A DNA stretch of 5,855 nucleotides from JBBDSH01 sp040905045 (GCA_040905045.1 JBBDSH010000055.1:1-5855), one strand, 5' to 3'; positions 1 through 5,749 are shown, counted from the stretch's first letter. A program made the numbers and translations. Notes: generated from the letters alone by a model not told the origin.

Positions 1-1
1 C

Positions 2-21
2 CCCCGGATCGGGGTCCGGGG
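2..21. repeat. GC-rich hairpin, 7 bp stem
   Basis: CCCCGGA at 2-8 is the exact reverse complement of TCCGGGG at 15-21, with a 6-base loop. No T-run follows, so it is not a standard intrinsic terminator. It sits beside the dispersed-repeat fragment at 37-68 and may be the left part of the same intergenic repeat, which would be truncated by the window edge. Confidence 0.45.
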
Positions 22-36
22 CAGGCTCTGGCCGGG

Positions 37-68
37 ATGACGGCTTCGGACAGGGTATGGCCGATATG
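37..68 (+). repeat. Dispersed intergenic repeat fragment, copy 1
   Basis: The 13-mer ATGACGGCTTCGG at 37-49 recurs exactly at 3695-3707, and similarity continues, diverged and with small gaps, through a GTATGGCCGAT-like stretch (here) and GTCATGCCGGAT (there). Both copies are intergenic and in the same orientation. This looks like a member of a genome-wide intergenic repeat family, but only two partial copies are visible here. Confidence 0.4.
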
Positions 69-170
69 AAGGTTCTTCGTCTTACTGAAAAATGTCTAGA
101 AGAGTCAGGTGTGCGGCGGGGGTAGCCGATTCCATCCGTGAATGCTTACCAACCCACCGCCCGACAATGA

Positions 171-221
171 CCGGCCCGTACACTGTGCGAGGGCATGCGA
201 AGTGGATTCAATACGGGCCGG
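171..221. repeat. Perfect 10 bp inverted repeat, 31 bp spacer
   Basis: CCGGCCCGTA at 171-180 and TACGGGCCGG at 212-221 are exact reverse complements. The repeat lies directly upstream of the best promoter candidate for panD (223-250). No T-run follows it, so an operator, an RNA stem at the end of an upstream transcript or a decayed repeat are all possible; none is shown by sequence alone. Confidence 0.45.
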
Positions 222-222
222 C

Positions 223-250
223 TTGATTGGTACGCCGAAGGGGCTATTCT
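223..250 (+). promoter_or_regulatory. Possible sigma70 promoter for panD
   Basis: TTGATT (223-228), a 16-base spacer and TATTCT (245-250) each match four of six consensus bases. Transcription would begin near 257, giving a leader of about 57 bases before the panD ATG at 314. The match is modest and unsupported by other data. Confidence 0.3.
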
Positions 251-313
251 TGATCTGATTTCTCAAATCGGGGATACTGCCCTTTCTGCAATGCAACATG
301 ACGGCGGATAATT

Positions 314-694
314 ATGCAAGTCACTGTTTTGAAAGCAAAACTGCATCAGGCCTGCGTCACCCACTCGGAACTGGAATACGATGGTTCCTGTGCCATCGAC
401 GGGCTGTTGCTGGATCGTGCCGGAATTCATGAATACGAGCAGATCCAGATCTACAACATCACCAACGGCGAACGCTTCACCACCTACGCCATCCGCGCCG
501 AAGAAGGTTCCCGCGTCATTTCCGTCAACGGCGCCGCCGCCCACAAGGCCTCGCCCGGCGACCGGGTCATTATCTGCAGCTACGTCGGGCTTGATGAAAA
601 AGAGCTGGCCCGATTCAAACCCACCCTCATTTATCTGGACGAACACAACCACATCGTCCGCATCAAGGATCATATTCCGGTTCAGGCCGCATAA
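314..694 (+). CDS. panD: Aspartate 1-decarboxylase, pyruvoyl-dependent
   Basis: PanD decarboxylates L-aspartate to beta-alanine in the cytoplasm, supplying pantothenate and hence coenzyme A. The 126-residue length is normal for the family. Known functional residues are in register with the E. coli enzyme: Lys9 and His11 near the N-terminus, Tyr22, the Gly24-Ser25 self-cleavage bond (context EYDGSCAID) that yields the pyruvoyl cofactor on the new Ser25 N-terminus, Thr57-Tyr58 (FTTYAI) and Asn72 in the signature SVNGAAAH. The C-terminal IPVQ also matches. The precursor therefore looks intact and able to mature. The ATG at 314 follows a weak purine-rich stretch (GGCGGA) about 5 bases upstream. 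panB and panC are not next to it: 313 non-coding bases precede it, and the next gene downstream is unrelated and lies beyond a repeat region, so it is probably transcribed on its own or ends an operon outside the window. Confidence 0.97.
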   Translation: MQVTVLKAKLHQACVTHSELEYDGSCAIDGLLLDRAGIHEYEQIQIYNITNGERFTTYAIRAEEGSRVISVNGAAAHKASPGDRVIICSYVGLDEKELARFKPTLIYLDEHNHIVRIKDHIPVQAA

Positions 695-703
695 CGGCAG
701 GCA

Positions 704-751
704 CAAGGTTCAAGGTTCAAGGTTCAAGGTACAAGGGACAAGGGACAAGGA
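704..751 (+). repeat. Heptamer tandem array, left arm (CAAGGTT)
   Basis: Units in perfect 7-base phase: CAAGGTT three times (704-724), CAAGGTA (725-731), CAAGGGA twice (732-745), then a 6-base CAAGGA (746-751). It starts 10 bases after the panD stop codon. Divergence increases toward the inside of the intergenic region. The array is the inverse of the one at 851-899. Confidence 0.85.
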
Positions 752-850
752 CAACAAGCATAGCGAGGACCGTCGCAGTACACGCTGTTGTGTCAAACAT
801 TGGCGGAATCGGAATGACGCAAAGACAGTGCCGGCCCACCTCGTGACCCG

Positions 851-899
851 CCTTGAACCTTGAAACTTGAACCTTGAACCTTTCTCCTTGTAACTTGCC
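851..899 (-). repeat. Heptamer tandem array, right arm (CCTTGAA)
   Basis: Seven units in perfect 7-base phase: CCTTGAA twice, ACTTGAA, CCTTGAA, CCTTTCT, CCTTGTA and ACTTGCC. These are the reverse complement of the units at 704-751. Bases 857-882 pair with 705-730 at 25 of 26 positions (the mismatch is G722 with A865), so the two arrays can form a long stem around a 126-base loop, and can also pair in registers shifted by 7. The array ends 48 bases before the probable start of the next gene. Confidence 0.85.
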
Positions 900-913
900 C
901 CTGGCTTTTCGTT

Positions 914-919
914 TATTAT
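914..919 (+). promoter_or_regulatory. Possible -10 element before the COG1058 gene
   Basis: TATTAT matches five of six bases of the sigma70 -10 box and lies 28 bases upstream of the preferred ATG at 948. No well-spaced -35 box is evident: TTGTAA at 888-893 is 20 bases away and lies inside the heptamer array. If real, transcription would begin near 926, which would exclude a translation start at 918. Confidence 0.25.
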
Positions 920-947
920 GGCCCGACACAGTCCAGCGGAAGCCGCG

Positions 948-1691
948 ATGCCACCGGAAAAAACCGCCAGCCTTATTATCATCGGCAACGAGATCCTGTC
1001 CGGCCGGACCCGGGACGCCAATCTGGCGTTTATCGGCGGTCGCTGCGATGAGATCGGGATTCCTCTGAAGGAAGTCCGGGTTATCCCGGATGTGGAAACG
1101 GAGATCGTGAATAACGTGAATGAACTCCGTGCGCGGTTCGATTATGTCTTTACCACCGGCGGTATCGGTCCCACCCATGATGACATTACTTCAGCATCCG
1201 TCGCCAAAGCCTTCGGCGTGGTGTTGGAGCGCAATGCCGAGGCCGTCGCCGCCCTGCAGGAGTATTATGCCGACGCCTCGAAGCTCAACGAGGCACGCCT
1301 GAAAATGGCCGATATTCCCCGGGAGGCGTTGCTGATTGAAAATCCCCTCAGCGGCGCTCCCGGGTTTCAGCTGGAGAACGTTTTCGTACTGCCCGGCGTG
1401 CCCCTGATCATGCAGGCCATGTTCGACGGCATGCGTCCGCGCCTCACCGGCGGCAGGCCGGTCCATTCGGAAAGCATCCAGACGGACCTGACGGAAGGGG
1501 CTGTCGCGGCCGGGCTGGATACCATACAAAATAATCATCCCGATGTGGGCATCGGCAGCTATCCGTTTTTCCGGAAAGGGACCGTAGGTGTGAACCTGGT
1601 CATAAGATCGGTCGATAAAAGCAGTATTATGAAGGCCAGAGCCGATATACTGGCATTGATCCAGGATCTCAAAGGCAGGGTGGTTGAATAG
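948..1691 (+). CDS. Stand-alone COG1058 / CinA N-terminal-like MoCF-fold protein
   Basis: This 247-residue protein matches the MoCF (MoaB/Mog-like) fold found as the N-terminal domain of CinA. Visible motifs are IIIGNEILSGRTRDAN (residues 10-25), the conserved Asp48 in VIPDVE, the family signature FTTGGIGPTHDD (68-79) followed by ITSASVAKAFG, and NPLSGAPGF...VFVLPGVP (132-152). The C-terminal nicotinamide-nucleotide amidase (PncC) domain of full-length CinA, about 400 residues, is absent, so this is the short stand-alone form and the name CinA should not be transferred. COG1058 domains are known as ADP-ribose pyrophosphatases in some bacteria; that activity is inferred here, and databases often say 'molybdopterin-binding' from the fold alone. 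I prefer ATG 948 because GGAAG (938-942) lies 5 bases upstream and the conserved region begins shortly after. An in-frame ATG at 918 would add 10 residues but has no ribosome site. The next gene begins 13 bases after the stop. Confidence 0.88.
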   Translation: MPPEKTASLIIIGNEILSGRTRDANLAFIGGRCDEIGIPLKEVRVIPDVETEIVNNVNELRARFDYVFTTGGIGPTHDDITSASVAKAFGVVLERNAEAVAALQEYYADASKLNEARLKMADIPREALLIENPLSGAPGFQLENVFVLPGVPLIMQAMFDGMRPRLTGGRPVHSESIQTDLTEGAVAAGLDTIQNNHPDVGIGSYPFFRKGTVGVNLVIRSVDKSSIMKARADILALIQDLKGRVVE

Positions 1692-1696
1692 GGGGG
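1690..1696 (+). promoter_or_regulatory. Ribosome binding site deciding the asmA-like start
   Basis: AGGGGGG overlaps the stop codon of the COG1058 gene and lies 8 bases before the ATG at 1705. It favours this ATG over the upstream in-frame TTG at 1684, and the overlap suggests coupled translation of the two genes. Confidence 0.55.
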
Positions 1697-1704
1697 CGAC
1701 TCCG

Positions 1705-3609
1705 ATGAAGCGCGCGATAACAATCCTTTCCTCCATTGTCGCGGTCATTGTCCTTGTATTGGTCGTTGTACTGTTGACCGTCGATATTAATCAATACAAG
1801 GACGACATCGTCCGGGTCGTGGAAACGAATACCGGCCGTGACTTCCGTATCGAGGGTGATATTCGTCTGGGCCTTTCCCTGATCCCGACAGTGGTGATTG
1901 AAAAGGCCTTCCTCGGCAACGCTGCCTGGGGGTCGCGGGAGACCATGCTGGGTATCGAGCGGCTGGAACTTTCCATTGCCGTATTACCGCTGCTGGCGGG
2001 AGACATCCAGGTCGGCCGCTTCCAGCTCGTGCGGCCGGATATCTACCTGGAAACCGATGCCCGGGGGCAGGGAAACTGGAACCTGCAACCGGGAAAAGAG
2101 GCCGCCCAACAGGCGGAAGAAGCCGCGCCGGAGGAAGAGTCCACGCCGCTGAAGTTGCATTTCCGGCGCGTTCTCATTGAAGAGGCCATGATCACCTTTC
2201 GGGACGGCCGTTCGAAACAGCAATATGCATTGTCGATCGAATCAATGGACTTCAGGGCCGACGGCCGGGATGCCCCCATGAACCTGGAAATCACGGCCGA
2301 ATTCCGGGAATTGCCGGTGCGGTTCACGGGTACCACCGGATCGGTGGAGCAGTTGCTGACCAACAGCGCTTTCCCCGTCACGCTGGATGCCGGCGTCGGC
2401 GATTTGAGCCTGCACATTGACGGTAGCATCGAGCGGCCCCTGGATGTCGATGACGCGGCCCTGAACCTGGAGGCGCGTTTCGGCGAGAGCGACCTTTCCG
2501 GCAAGTTCGGCCTCGATACAACACCGGCCAGACCCGTCATCGCCGTGGAATTGCGCTCGCAACAGATCGACCTGACGCCGTTTGAATCCGAGGAAGAGAA
2601 GCAGGAAAAGGCGGCTGACGCCCGCCTGTTTTCCGACGAACCTCTGCCGGTGGAGCAATTCAGGGGCGTGGATGTGGCCGCGTCATTGGATATTGAAAAA
2701 GTGCTCTCGTCCCGCCTGCCCATGGAAAATGTCGGTGTGCGGCTGCAATTGCAGGACGGTTCGCTTCGCGTCGCGCCTGTGACAGCCGATGTGCTCGGCG
2801 GCAAACTGACGGCGGATCTCGGCCTGGGCGCTGTCGGCAAGGACAGCATGAAACTGGATTTTACATTCGATATCGACGGCCTGCAGGCGGCCATGCTGCC
2901 GCAGGTACGGAAAAAGAAGTATCTCAGCGGCGGCATAACGGATGTCAGTATCCGTGCCGTGGGAACGGGCAACAGCGTCAGGGCGATCATGGCCGGACTC
3001 AACGGCGGTCTGCTAGTCAAGATGGGCGAGGGGACCATTCGCAATTCCGCCGTGGAAATGGCCGGCGCGGATCTCATTACCAAGACCTGGTCCATGCTGC
3101 GTCCGTCGGATGATGAAGAAAAATCGACGCAACTACAGTGCGGGGTGGTGAATTTTGTCATCAAGGACGGCCTGGCCATCGCCGACAAGGGCATCGCCCT
3201 GGAGACCCGAAGAATGACCGTGGTCGGCGGCGGCGCCGTCAACCTCAAGACCGAGGAACTGGACCTGGGCATACGACCCTATGCGCGTGAGGGTATCGGC
3301 CTGAGTGCCGGGCAACTCACCGAACTGGTGCGACTGCGCGGCACCCTGGCCAATCCGGAAACCCGGCCCAGCACCCTGGCGGCCATGAAGACCGCCGCCA
3401 CGGTCGGCGCGGCCGTTGTCACCGGCGGTATTTCCCTGGTGGCCGGCGCCCTGTTTACCAGGGCTACCGCCGATCCGCATCCCTGTCAGACGGCGCTGGG
3501 GGGAAAACCGGTATCAGATACACAGATGCAGCCTGCCGGTGATAACGGCGAGAAGAAATCCGTGGGGGAAAAAGTCAAAGGCGTGTTCAAGGGCCTGTTC
3601 GGCGATTGA
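1705..3609 (+). CDS. AsmA family protein
   Basis: This 634-residue protein has an N-terminal membrane anchor (about residues 5-26, a run of I/V/L after MKRAIT) with the remainder predicted to be periplasmic. The AsmA N-terminal pattern follows (27-125): DINQYKDDI, VETNTGRDFRIEGDI, FLGNAAWGS, then PLLAGDIQVGRFQLVRPDIYLE and GNWNLQ. A charged Ala/Glu-rich linker sits at about 130-147. The AsmA C-terminal domain covers about 408-555 (SGGITDVSIRAVGTG, LNGGLLVKMGEGTIRN, VGGGAVNLKTEELDLGI, LRGTLANPETRPS). A small-residue hydrophobic stretch (564-584) and a basic tail (VGEKVKGVFKGLFGD) end it. AsmA proteins belong to the bridge-like repeating-beta-groove group linked to phospholipid transfer and outer-membrane homeostasis in Gram-negative bacteria; the exact cargo is unknown. 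It closely follows the COG1058 gene and is probably co-transcribed with it. An in-frame TTG at 1684 would add seven residues. No clear intrinsic terminator follows. Confidence 0.93.
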   Translation: MKRAITILSSIVAVIVLVLVVVLLTVDINQYKDDIVRVVETNTGRDFRIEGDIRLGLSLIPTVVIEKAFLGNAAWGSRETMLGIERLELSIAVLPLLAGDIQVGRFQLVRPDIYLETDARGQGNWNLQPGKEAAQQAEEAAPEEESTPLKLHFRRVLIEEAMITFRDGRSKQQYALSIESMDFRADGRDAPMNLEITAEFRELPVRFTGTTGSVEQLLTNSAFPVTLDAGVGDLSLHIDGSIERPLDVDDAALNLEARFGESDLSGKFGLDTTPARPVIAVELRSQQIDLTPFESEEEKQEKAADARLFSDEPLPVEQFRGVDVAASLDIEKVLSSRLPMENVGVRLQLQDGSLRVAPVTADVLGGKLTADLGLGAVGKDSMKLDFTFDIDGLQAAMLPQVRKKKYLSGGITDVSIRAVGTGNSVRAIMAGLNGGLLVKMGEGTIRNSAVEMAGADLITKTWSMLRPSDDEEKSTQLQCGVVNFVIKDGLAIADKGIALETRRMTVVGGGAVNLKTEELDLGIRPYAREGIGLSAGQLTELVRLRGTLANPETRPSTLAAMKTAATVGAAVVTGGISLVAGALFTRATADPHPCQTALGGKPVSDTQMQPAGDNGEKKSVGEKVKGVFKGLFGD

Positions 3610-3643
3610 TATAAAAACTGTAACCGGTTGTACCGCCATTATC

Positions 3644-3686
3644 GTGCAGCAGAATAAGGAATGGTTCGTCTACTGGATGCTGGTGT
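3644..3686 (+). repeat. Direct repeat, copy 1 (about 43 bp)
   Basis: It begins GTGCAGCAGAATAAGGA and aligns with 3733-3776 with seven substitutions, all transitions, and one single-base gap. The two copies start 89 bases apart. The differences show an old duplication rather than a recent one. Confidence 0.75.
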
Positions 3687-3696
3687 GCACCAGCAT
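3677..3696. repeat. Short perfect inverted repeat
   Basis: ATGCTGGTG (3677-3685) and CACCAGCAT (3688-3696) are exact reverse complements around two bases; as RNA this gives about 7 bp with a 6-base loop. A second perfect pair, GCATGAC (3693-3699) with GTCATGC (3714-3720), overlaps it, so two alternative hairpins are possible. No T-run follows either. Confidence 0.5.
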
Positions 3697-3726
3697 GACG
3701 GCTTCGGGATACTGTCATGCCGGATC
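3695..3726 (+). repeat. Dispersed intergenic repeat fragment, copy 2
   Basis: It shares ATGACGGCTTCGG (3695-3707) exactly with 37-49, followed by a diverged but alignable tail. It lies between the two copies of the 43-44 bp direct repeat, so it may be part of one composite intergenic element spanning roughly 3644-3776. Confidence 0.4.
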
Positions 3727-3732
3727 ACGGAA

Positions 3733-3776
3733 GTGCAGCAGAACAAGGAGTGGTTTGTTCTACCGGATACCGGCGT
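3733..3776 (+). repeat. Direct repeat, copy 2 (about 44 bp)
   Basis: It begins GTGCAGCAGAACAAGGA and pairs with copy 1 at 3644-3686. One extra T relative to copy 1 shifts any reading frame, which argues that the repeat is not kept as coding sequence. Confidence 0.75.
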
Positions 3777-3785
3777 TTCAGGCTG

Positions 3786-3878
3786 TGTGAAAACGTCATG
3801 AGAGTAGTTCAGGCAAGGCGAAAATCAACGAAAAAGCGGAGTTTTAACGCTGCATAAGCAAGCACAATAGTTTTCACA
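3786..3878. mobile_element. Putative 93 bp MITE-like element
   Basis: TGTGAAAAC (3786-3794) and GTTTTCACA (3870-3878) form a perfect 9 bp terminal inverted repeat around 75 bases that are purine-rich on the left (GGCAAGGCG, CGAAAAAGCGGAGTTTT). No coding capacity is present. The layout resembles non-autonomous miniature elements that I recall from gammaproteobacterial genomes, with similar TGTGAAAAC ends and an internal CGGAGTTT. No target-site duplication is visible at the ends, so the limits and the mobile origin are tentative. Its right end is 84 bases before the antiporter start, so it could affect that gene's expression. Confidence 0.4.
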
Positions 3879-3962
3879 ATGAATCCACCCATTCCCGTCC
3901 GGGGTTTGGTAACCTTCGCATGAAATAATTCCGTATCCAAGATCGCCAACCGGGAGAGAGGC

Positions 3963-5684
3963 ATGTTCGACCCCAGCACGATTCCGTTGTTTTACCAAAT
4001 CGCCGCCCTGCTGGTATTGGCGGCGGGGATCGGTCTTGTAGGGGTAACCCTGCGCCAGCCGTTGATCGTCAGTTACATCGCCGTGGGCCTGATCGCCGGG
4101 CCATCCGCCCTGGGTATCGCGGAAGTGGGCGAGCATATCGAACTGCTGGCCGAACTGGGTATTGCGGTGCTGTTGTTCCTGGTCGGCCTGAAGCTGGATG
4201 TCAGCCTGATCCGTTCGGTGGGTATGGTGGCCGTGGCAACCGGACTGGGGCAGGTGGTCTTTACGGCGGCTGTGGGTTTTCTGATCTGTCTGGCGCTGGG
4301 GCTGGACTGGTTGACCAGTCTTTATATCGCCGTCGCTCTGACCTTTTCCAGCACCATCATCATCGTCAAACTGCTTTCCGACAAGGGCGAGATCGGTTCC
4401 CTGCACGGCCGCATCGCGCTTGGATTCCTTATCGTCCAGGATATCGTCGTGGTTCTGGCCATGGTGGTGCTTTCCACACTGGGGGTGGGCGCCGGCGTGC
4501 ATGCCTCACCGTTGAGCCTGGCCGGCATGATTACGTCCGCTATTGCCGTATTGATCGGTATCGCCGTTTTTGTTCGCTATATCGCCAACCCGCTGGTGGA
4601 ACATCTGGCGCGCTCACCGGAGTTACTGGTTTCCTTCGCCATTGGCTGGGCCGCCTTACTTGCGGCACTGGGTGATTATCTCGGTTTCGGCAAGGAACTG
4701 GGCGGTCTGCTGGCGGGTATTTCCCTGGCCTCCACACCCTTCCGCGAGGCCATGTCCACGCGCCTGACCAGCCTGCGTGATTTTCTGCTGCTGTTTTTCT
4801 TCATCGCCCTGGGGGCGAAACTGGATCTGGGGACGTTGGGCGGCGACGTGCTGCCGGCCGTGGTGCTGTCCCTGTTCGTACTCATCGGTAATCCCTTGAT
4901 TGTTGTGATCATCATGGGGGCTCTGGGTTATCGCAAGCGAACCGGCTTCCTGGCCGGACTGACCGTGGCGCAGATCAGCGAATTCTCGCTCATTTTTATC
5001 GCCATGGGTCTGACCCTGGGCCATGTGCAGGATCGCGCGGTGGGACTGGTTACCCTGGTGGGTTTGATTACCATCGCCGCGTCCGTCTATATGATTATGT
5101 ATTCTCATCATCTCTATCGCTGGGTGGGGCCTTTTCTGTCTCCCTTTGAACGGAGCAACCCGGCGCGGGAAACGGTGGAACGGGAAGCGCCGGCCCATGA
5201 GCAATACGACGTGATTCTCTTCGGCCTGGGCCGTTATGGCGGCGCCATCCTGCAATTGCTGCGGGATCAGGATTTACGCATCCTGGGTATTGATTTCAGT
5301 CCCATGGCGGTGCGCCGCTGGCGCAACGAGGGGGCGGATACCCTCTACGGGGACATCGCCGATCCGGAGTTCGTCGCCTCGCTGCCGGTCCACAATACCC
5401 AATGGGTGGTTTGCGCCATCCCGGAACACGATCTGGGACTGGGGCAAAGCGATCCCCGCATGGGGTTGATCCAGGTGCTTCGATCCATGGGGTATAAGGG
5501 CCGTATCGCCATGGCGGCCCATCTGGAGTCCGGCGCCGAACATCTCCGGCGGGCCGGTGTGGATATAGTTTTTCTGCCTTTCCGGGATGCCGCGGATCAG
5601 GCGGTGGAACTGCTGATGGGTGAACACCAGAGAAAGGACATCGAAATCATAGAGCCGGACGAACAAAAGGAACTGGTGGGTTAG
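3963..5684 (+). CDS. CPA2 family cation:proton antiporter, Kef-type, with RCK domain
   Basis: This 573-residue inner-membrane protein has a hydrophobic half of roughly a dozen membrane segments (about 8-382) followed by a cytoplasmic TrkA-N/RCK domain (about 414-550). Membrane signatures are VGLIAGPSALG (41-51), LLFLVGLKLDV (70-80), LTFSSTIIIVKLLSDKGE (126-143), the Gln159-Asp160 pair in LGFLIVQDIVVV typical of Kef-like CPA2 transporters, LGGLLAGISLAST (246-258) and FFFIALGAKLDL (278-289). The RCK part has the Rossmann motif GLGRYGG (421-427) and an acidic Asp444 (GIDFSP), which suggests NAD(H) binding. The family exchanges K+ or Na+ for H+, with ligand gating through the RCK domain; ion specificity cannot be read here. 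It is a little shorter than KefB/KefC (about 600-620) and nearer YbaL. The start is supported by GGAG (3953-3956), 6 bases upstream. No KefF/KefG-type partner gene is adjacent, so glutathione gating is not implied. Confidence 0.93.
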   Translation: MFDPSTIPLFYQIAALLVLAAGIGLVGVTLRQPLIVSYIAVGLIAGPSALGIAEVGEHIELLAELGIAVLLFLVGLKLDVSLIRSVGMVAVATGLGQVVFTAAVGFLICLALGLDWLTSLYIAVALTFSSTIIIVKLLSDKGEIGSLHGRIALGFLIVQDIVVVLAMVVLSTLGVGAGVHASPLSLAGMITSAIAVLIGIAVFVRYIANPLVEHLARSPELLVSFAIGWAALLAALGDYLGFGKELGGLLAGISLASTPFREAMSTRLTSLRDFLLLFFFIALGAKLDLGTLGGDVLPAVVLSLFVLIGNPLIVVIIMGALGYRKRTGFLAGLTVAQISEFSLIFIAMGLTLGHVQDRAVGLVTLVGLITIAASVYMIMYSHHLYRWVGPFLSPFERSNPARETVEREAPAHEQYDVILFGLGRYGGAILQLLRDQDLRILGIDFSPMAVRRWRNEGADTLYGDIADPEFVASLPVHNTQWVVCAIPEHDLGLGQSDPRMGLIQVLRSMGYKGRIAMAAHLESGAEHLRRAGVDIVFLPFRDAADQAVELLMGEHQRKDIEIIEPDEQKELVG

Positions 5685-5708
5685 TAGTAGGGTAGTAGTG
5701 TAGTAGGG
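5685..5708 (+). repeat. Three 8 bp tandem units rich in GTAG
   Basis: TAGTAGGG (5685-5692), TAGTAGTG (5693-5700) and TAGTAGGG (5701-5708) follow directly on the TAG stop codon of the antiporter gene. Including that stop, the tetranucleotide GTAG occurs six times between 5684 and 5706. Because the period is 8, TAG falls in all three forward frames (5682/5685/5688, 5693/5696 and 5701/5704). Confidence 0.75.
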
Positions 5709-5719
5709 GTCGGACCTAC
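5703..5719 (+). repeat. Small hairpin next to the GTAG repeat
   Basis: GTAGG (5703-5707) pairs with CCTAC (5715-5719) around GGTCGGA. It is short, but it begins with GTAG and lies about 100 bases before a putative RAYT gene. REP sequences served by RAYTs carry a GTAG-type tetranucleotide beside a hairpin, so this could be a REP-like end. Confidence 0.35.
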
Positions 5720-5749
5720 ATAACACATTGATAAGAGAGAAAATCTGTA

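Larger units (their letters stand above)
1..313. other. Non-coding region upstream of panD
   Basis: No convincing coding region is visible in these 313 bases; short open frames here have no recognisable protein content. The stretch holds a GC-rich hairpin at 2-21, a piece of a dispersed repeat at 37-68, a perfect 10 bp inverted repeat (171-180 with 212-221) and a possible sigma70-type promoter at 223-250. Whether the end of an upstream gene lies just before the window cannot be told. Confidence 0.6.
3610..3962. other. Repeat-rich non-coding gap before the antiporter gene
   Basis: These 353 bases hold no convincing gene. From left to right they contain two copies of a 43-44 bp direct repeat, inverted repeats between them, a second copy of the dispersed repeat seen at 37-68, a 93 bp MITE-like segment, and the leader of the antiporter gene. 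An open frame continuing out of the asmA-like region on another frame is a by-product of the repeats. I could not identify a well-spaced promoter or a terminator. Confidence 0.6.

Noticed and set aside
704..899. CRISPR array
   Set aside because: Units are 7 bases long, directly tandem and without spacers; no cas genes are present.
918..947. Upstream ATG start for the COG1058 gene
   Set aside because: It lacks a ribosome site and overlaps a TATTAT box, and the added residues are outside the conserved domain. ATG 948 has GGAAG 5 bases upstream. It cannot be fully excluded.
717..1178. Minus-strand open frames across the heptamer region
   Set aside because: Their ends are translations of the heptamer repeats and the rest is antisense to the COG1058 gene.
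1684..1704. TTG start seven codons upstream for the AsmA-like gene
   Set aside because: It would overlap the previous gene, has no Shine-Dalgarno sequence of its own, and puts extra residues before the MKRAIT signal-anchor. ATG 1705 has AGGGGGG at a good distance.
2043..3272. Long open frame on the minus strand (409 codons)
   Set aside because: It lies wholly inside the AsmA-like gene; the product is Ser/Arg/Pro-rich and low-complexity with no domain, as expected for an antisense shadow in GC-rich DNA.
3615..3637. Intrinsic terminator after the asmA-like gene
   Set aside because: Only 4 bp stems (for example CGGT/ACCG) can be drawn and no T-run follows.
3416..3790. Open frame running from inside the asmA-like gene into the gap
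   Set aside because: It starts out of frame within a well-supported gene, and its tail is only intergenic repeat sequence.
4656..5255. Minus-strand open frame opposite the antiporter gene
   Set aside because: It is Gln/His-rich and without recognisable motifs; the opposite strand has clear CPA2 signatures throughout.
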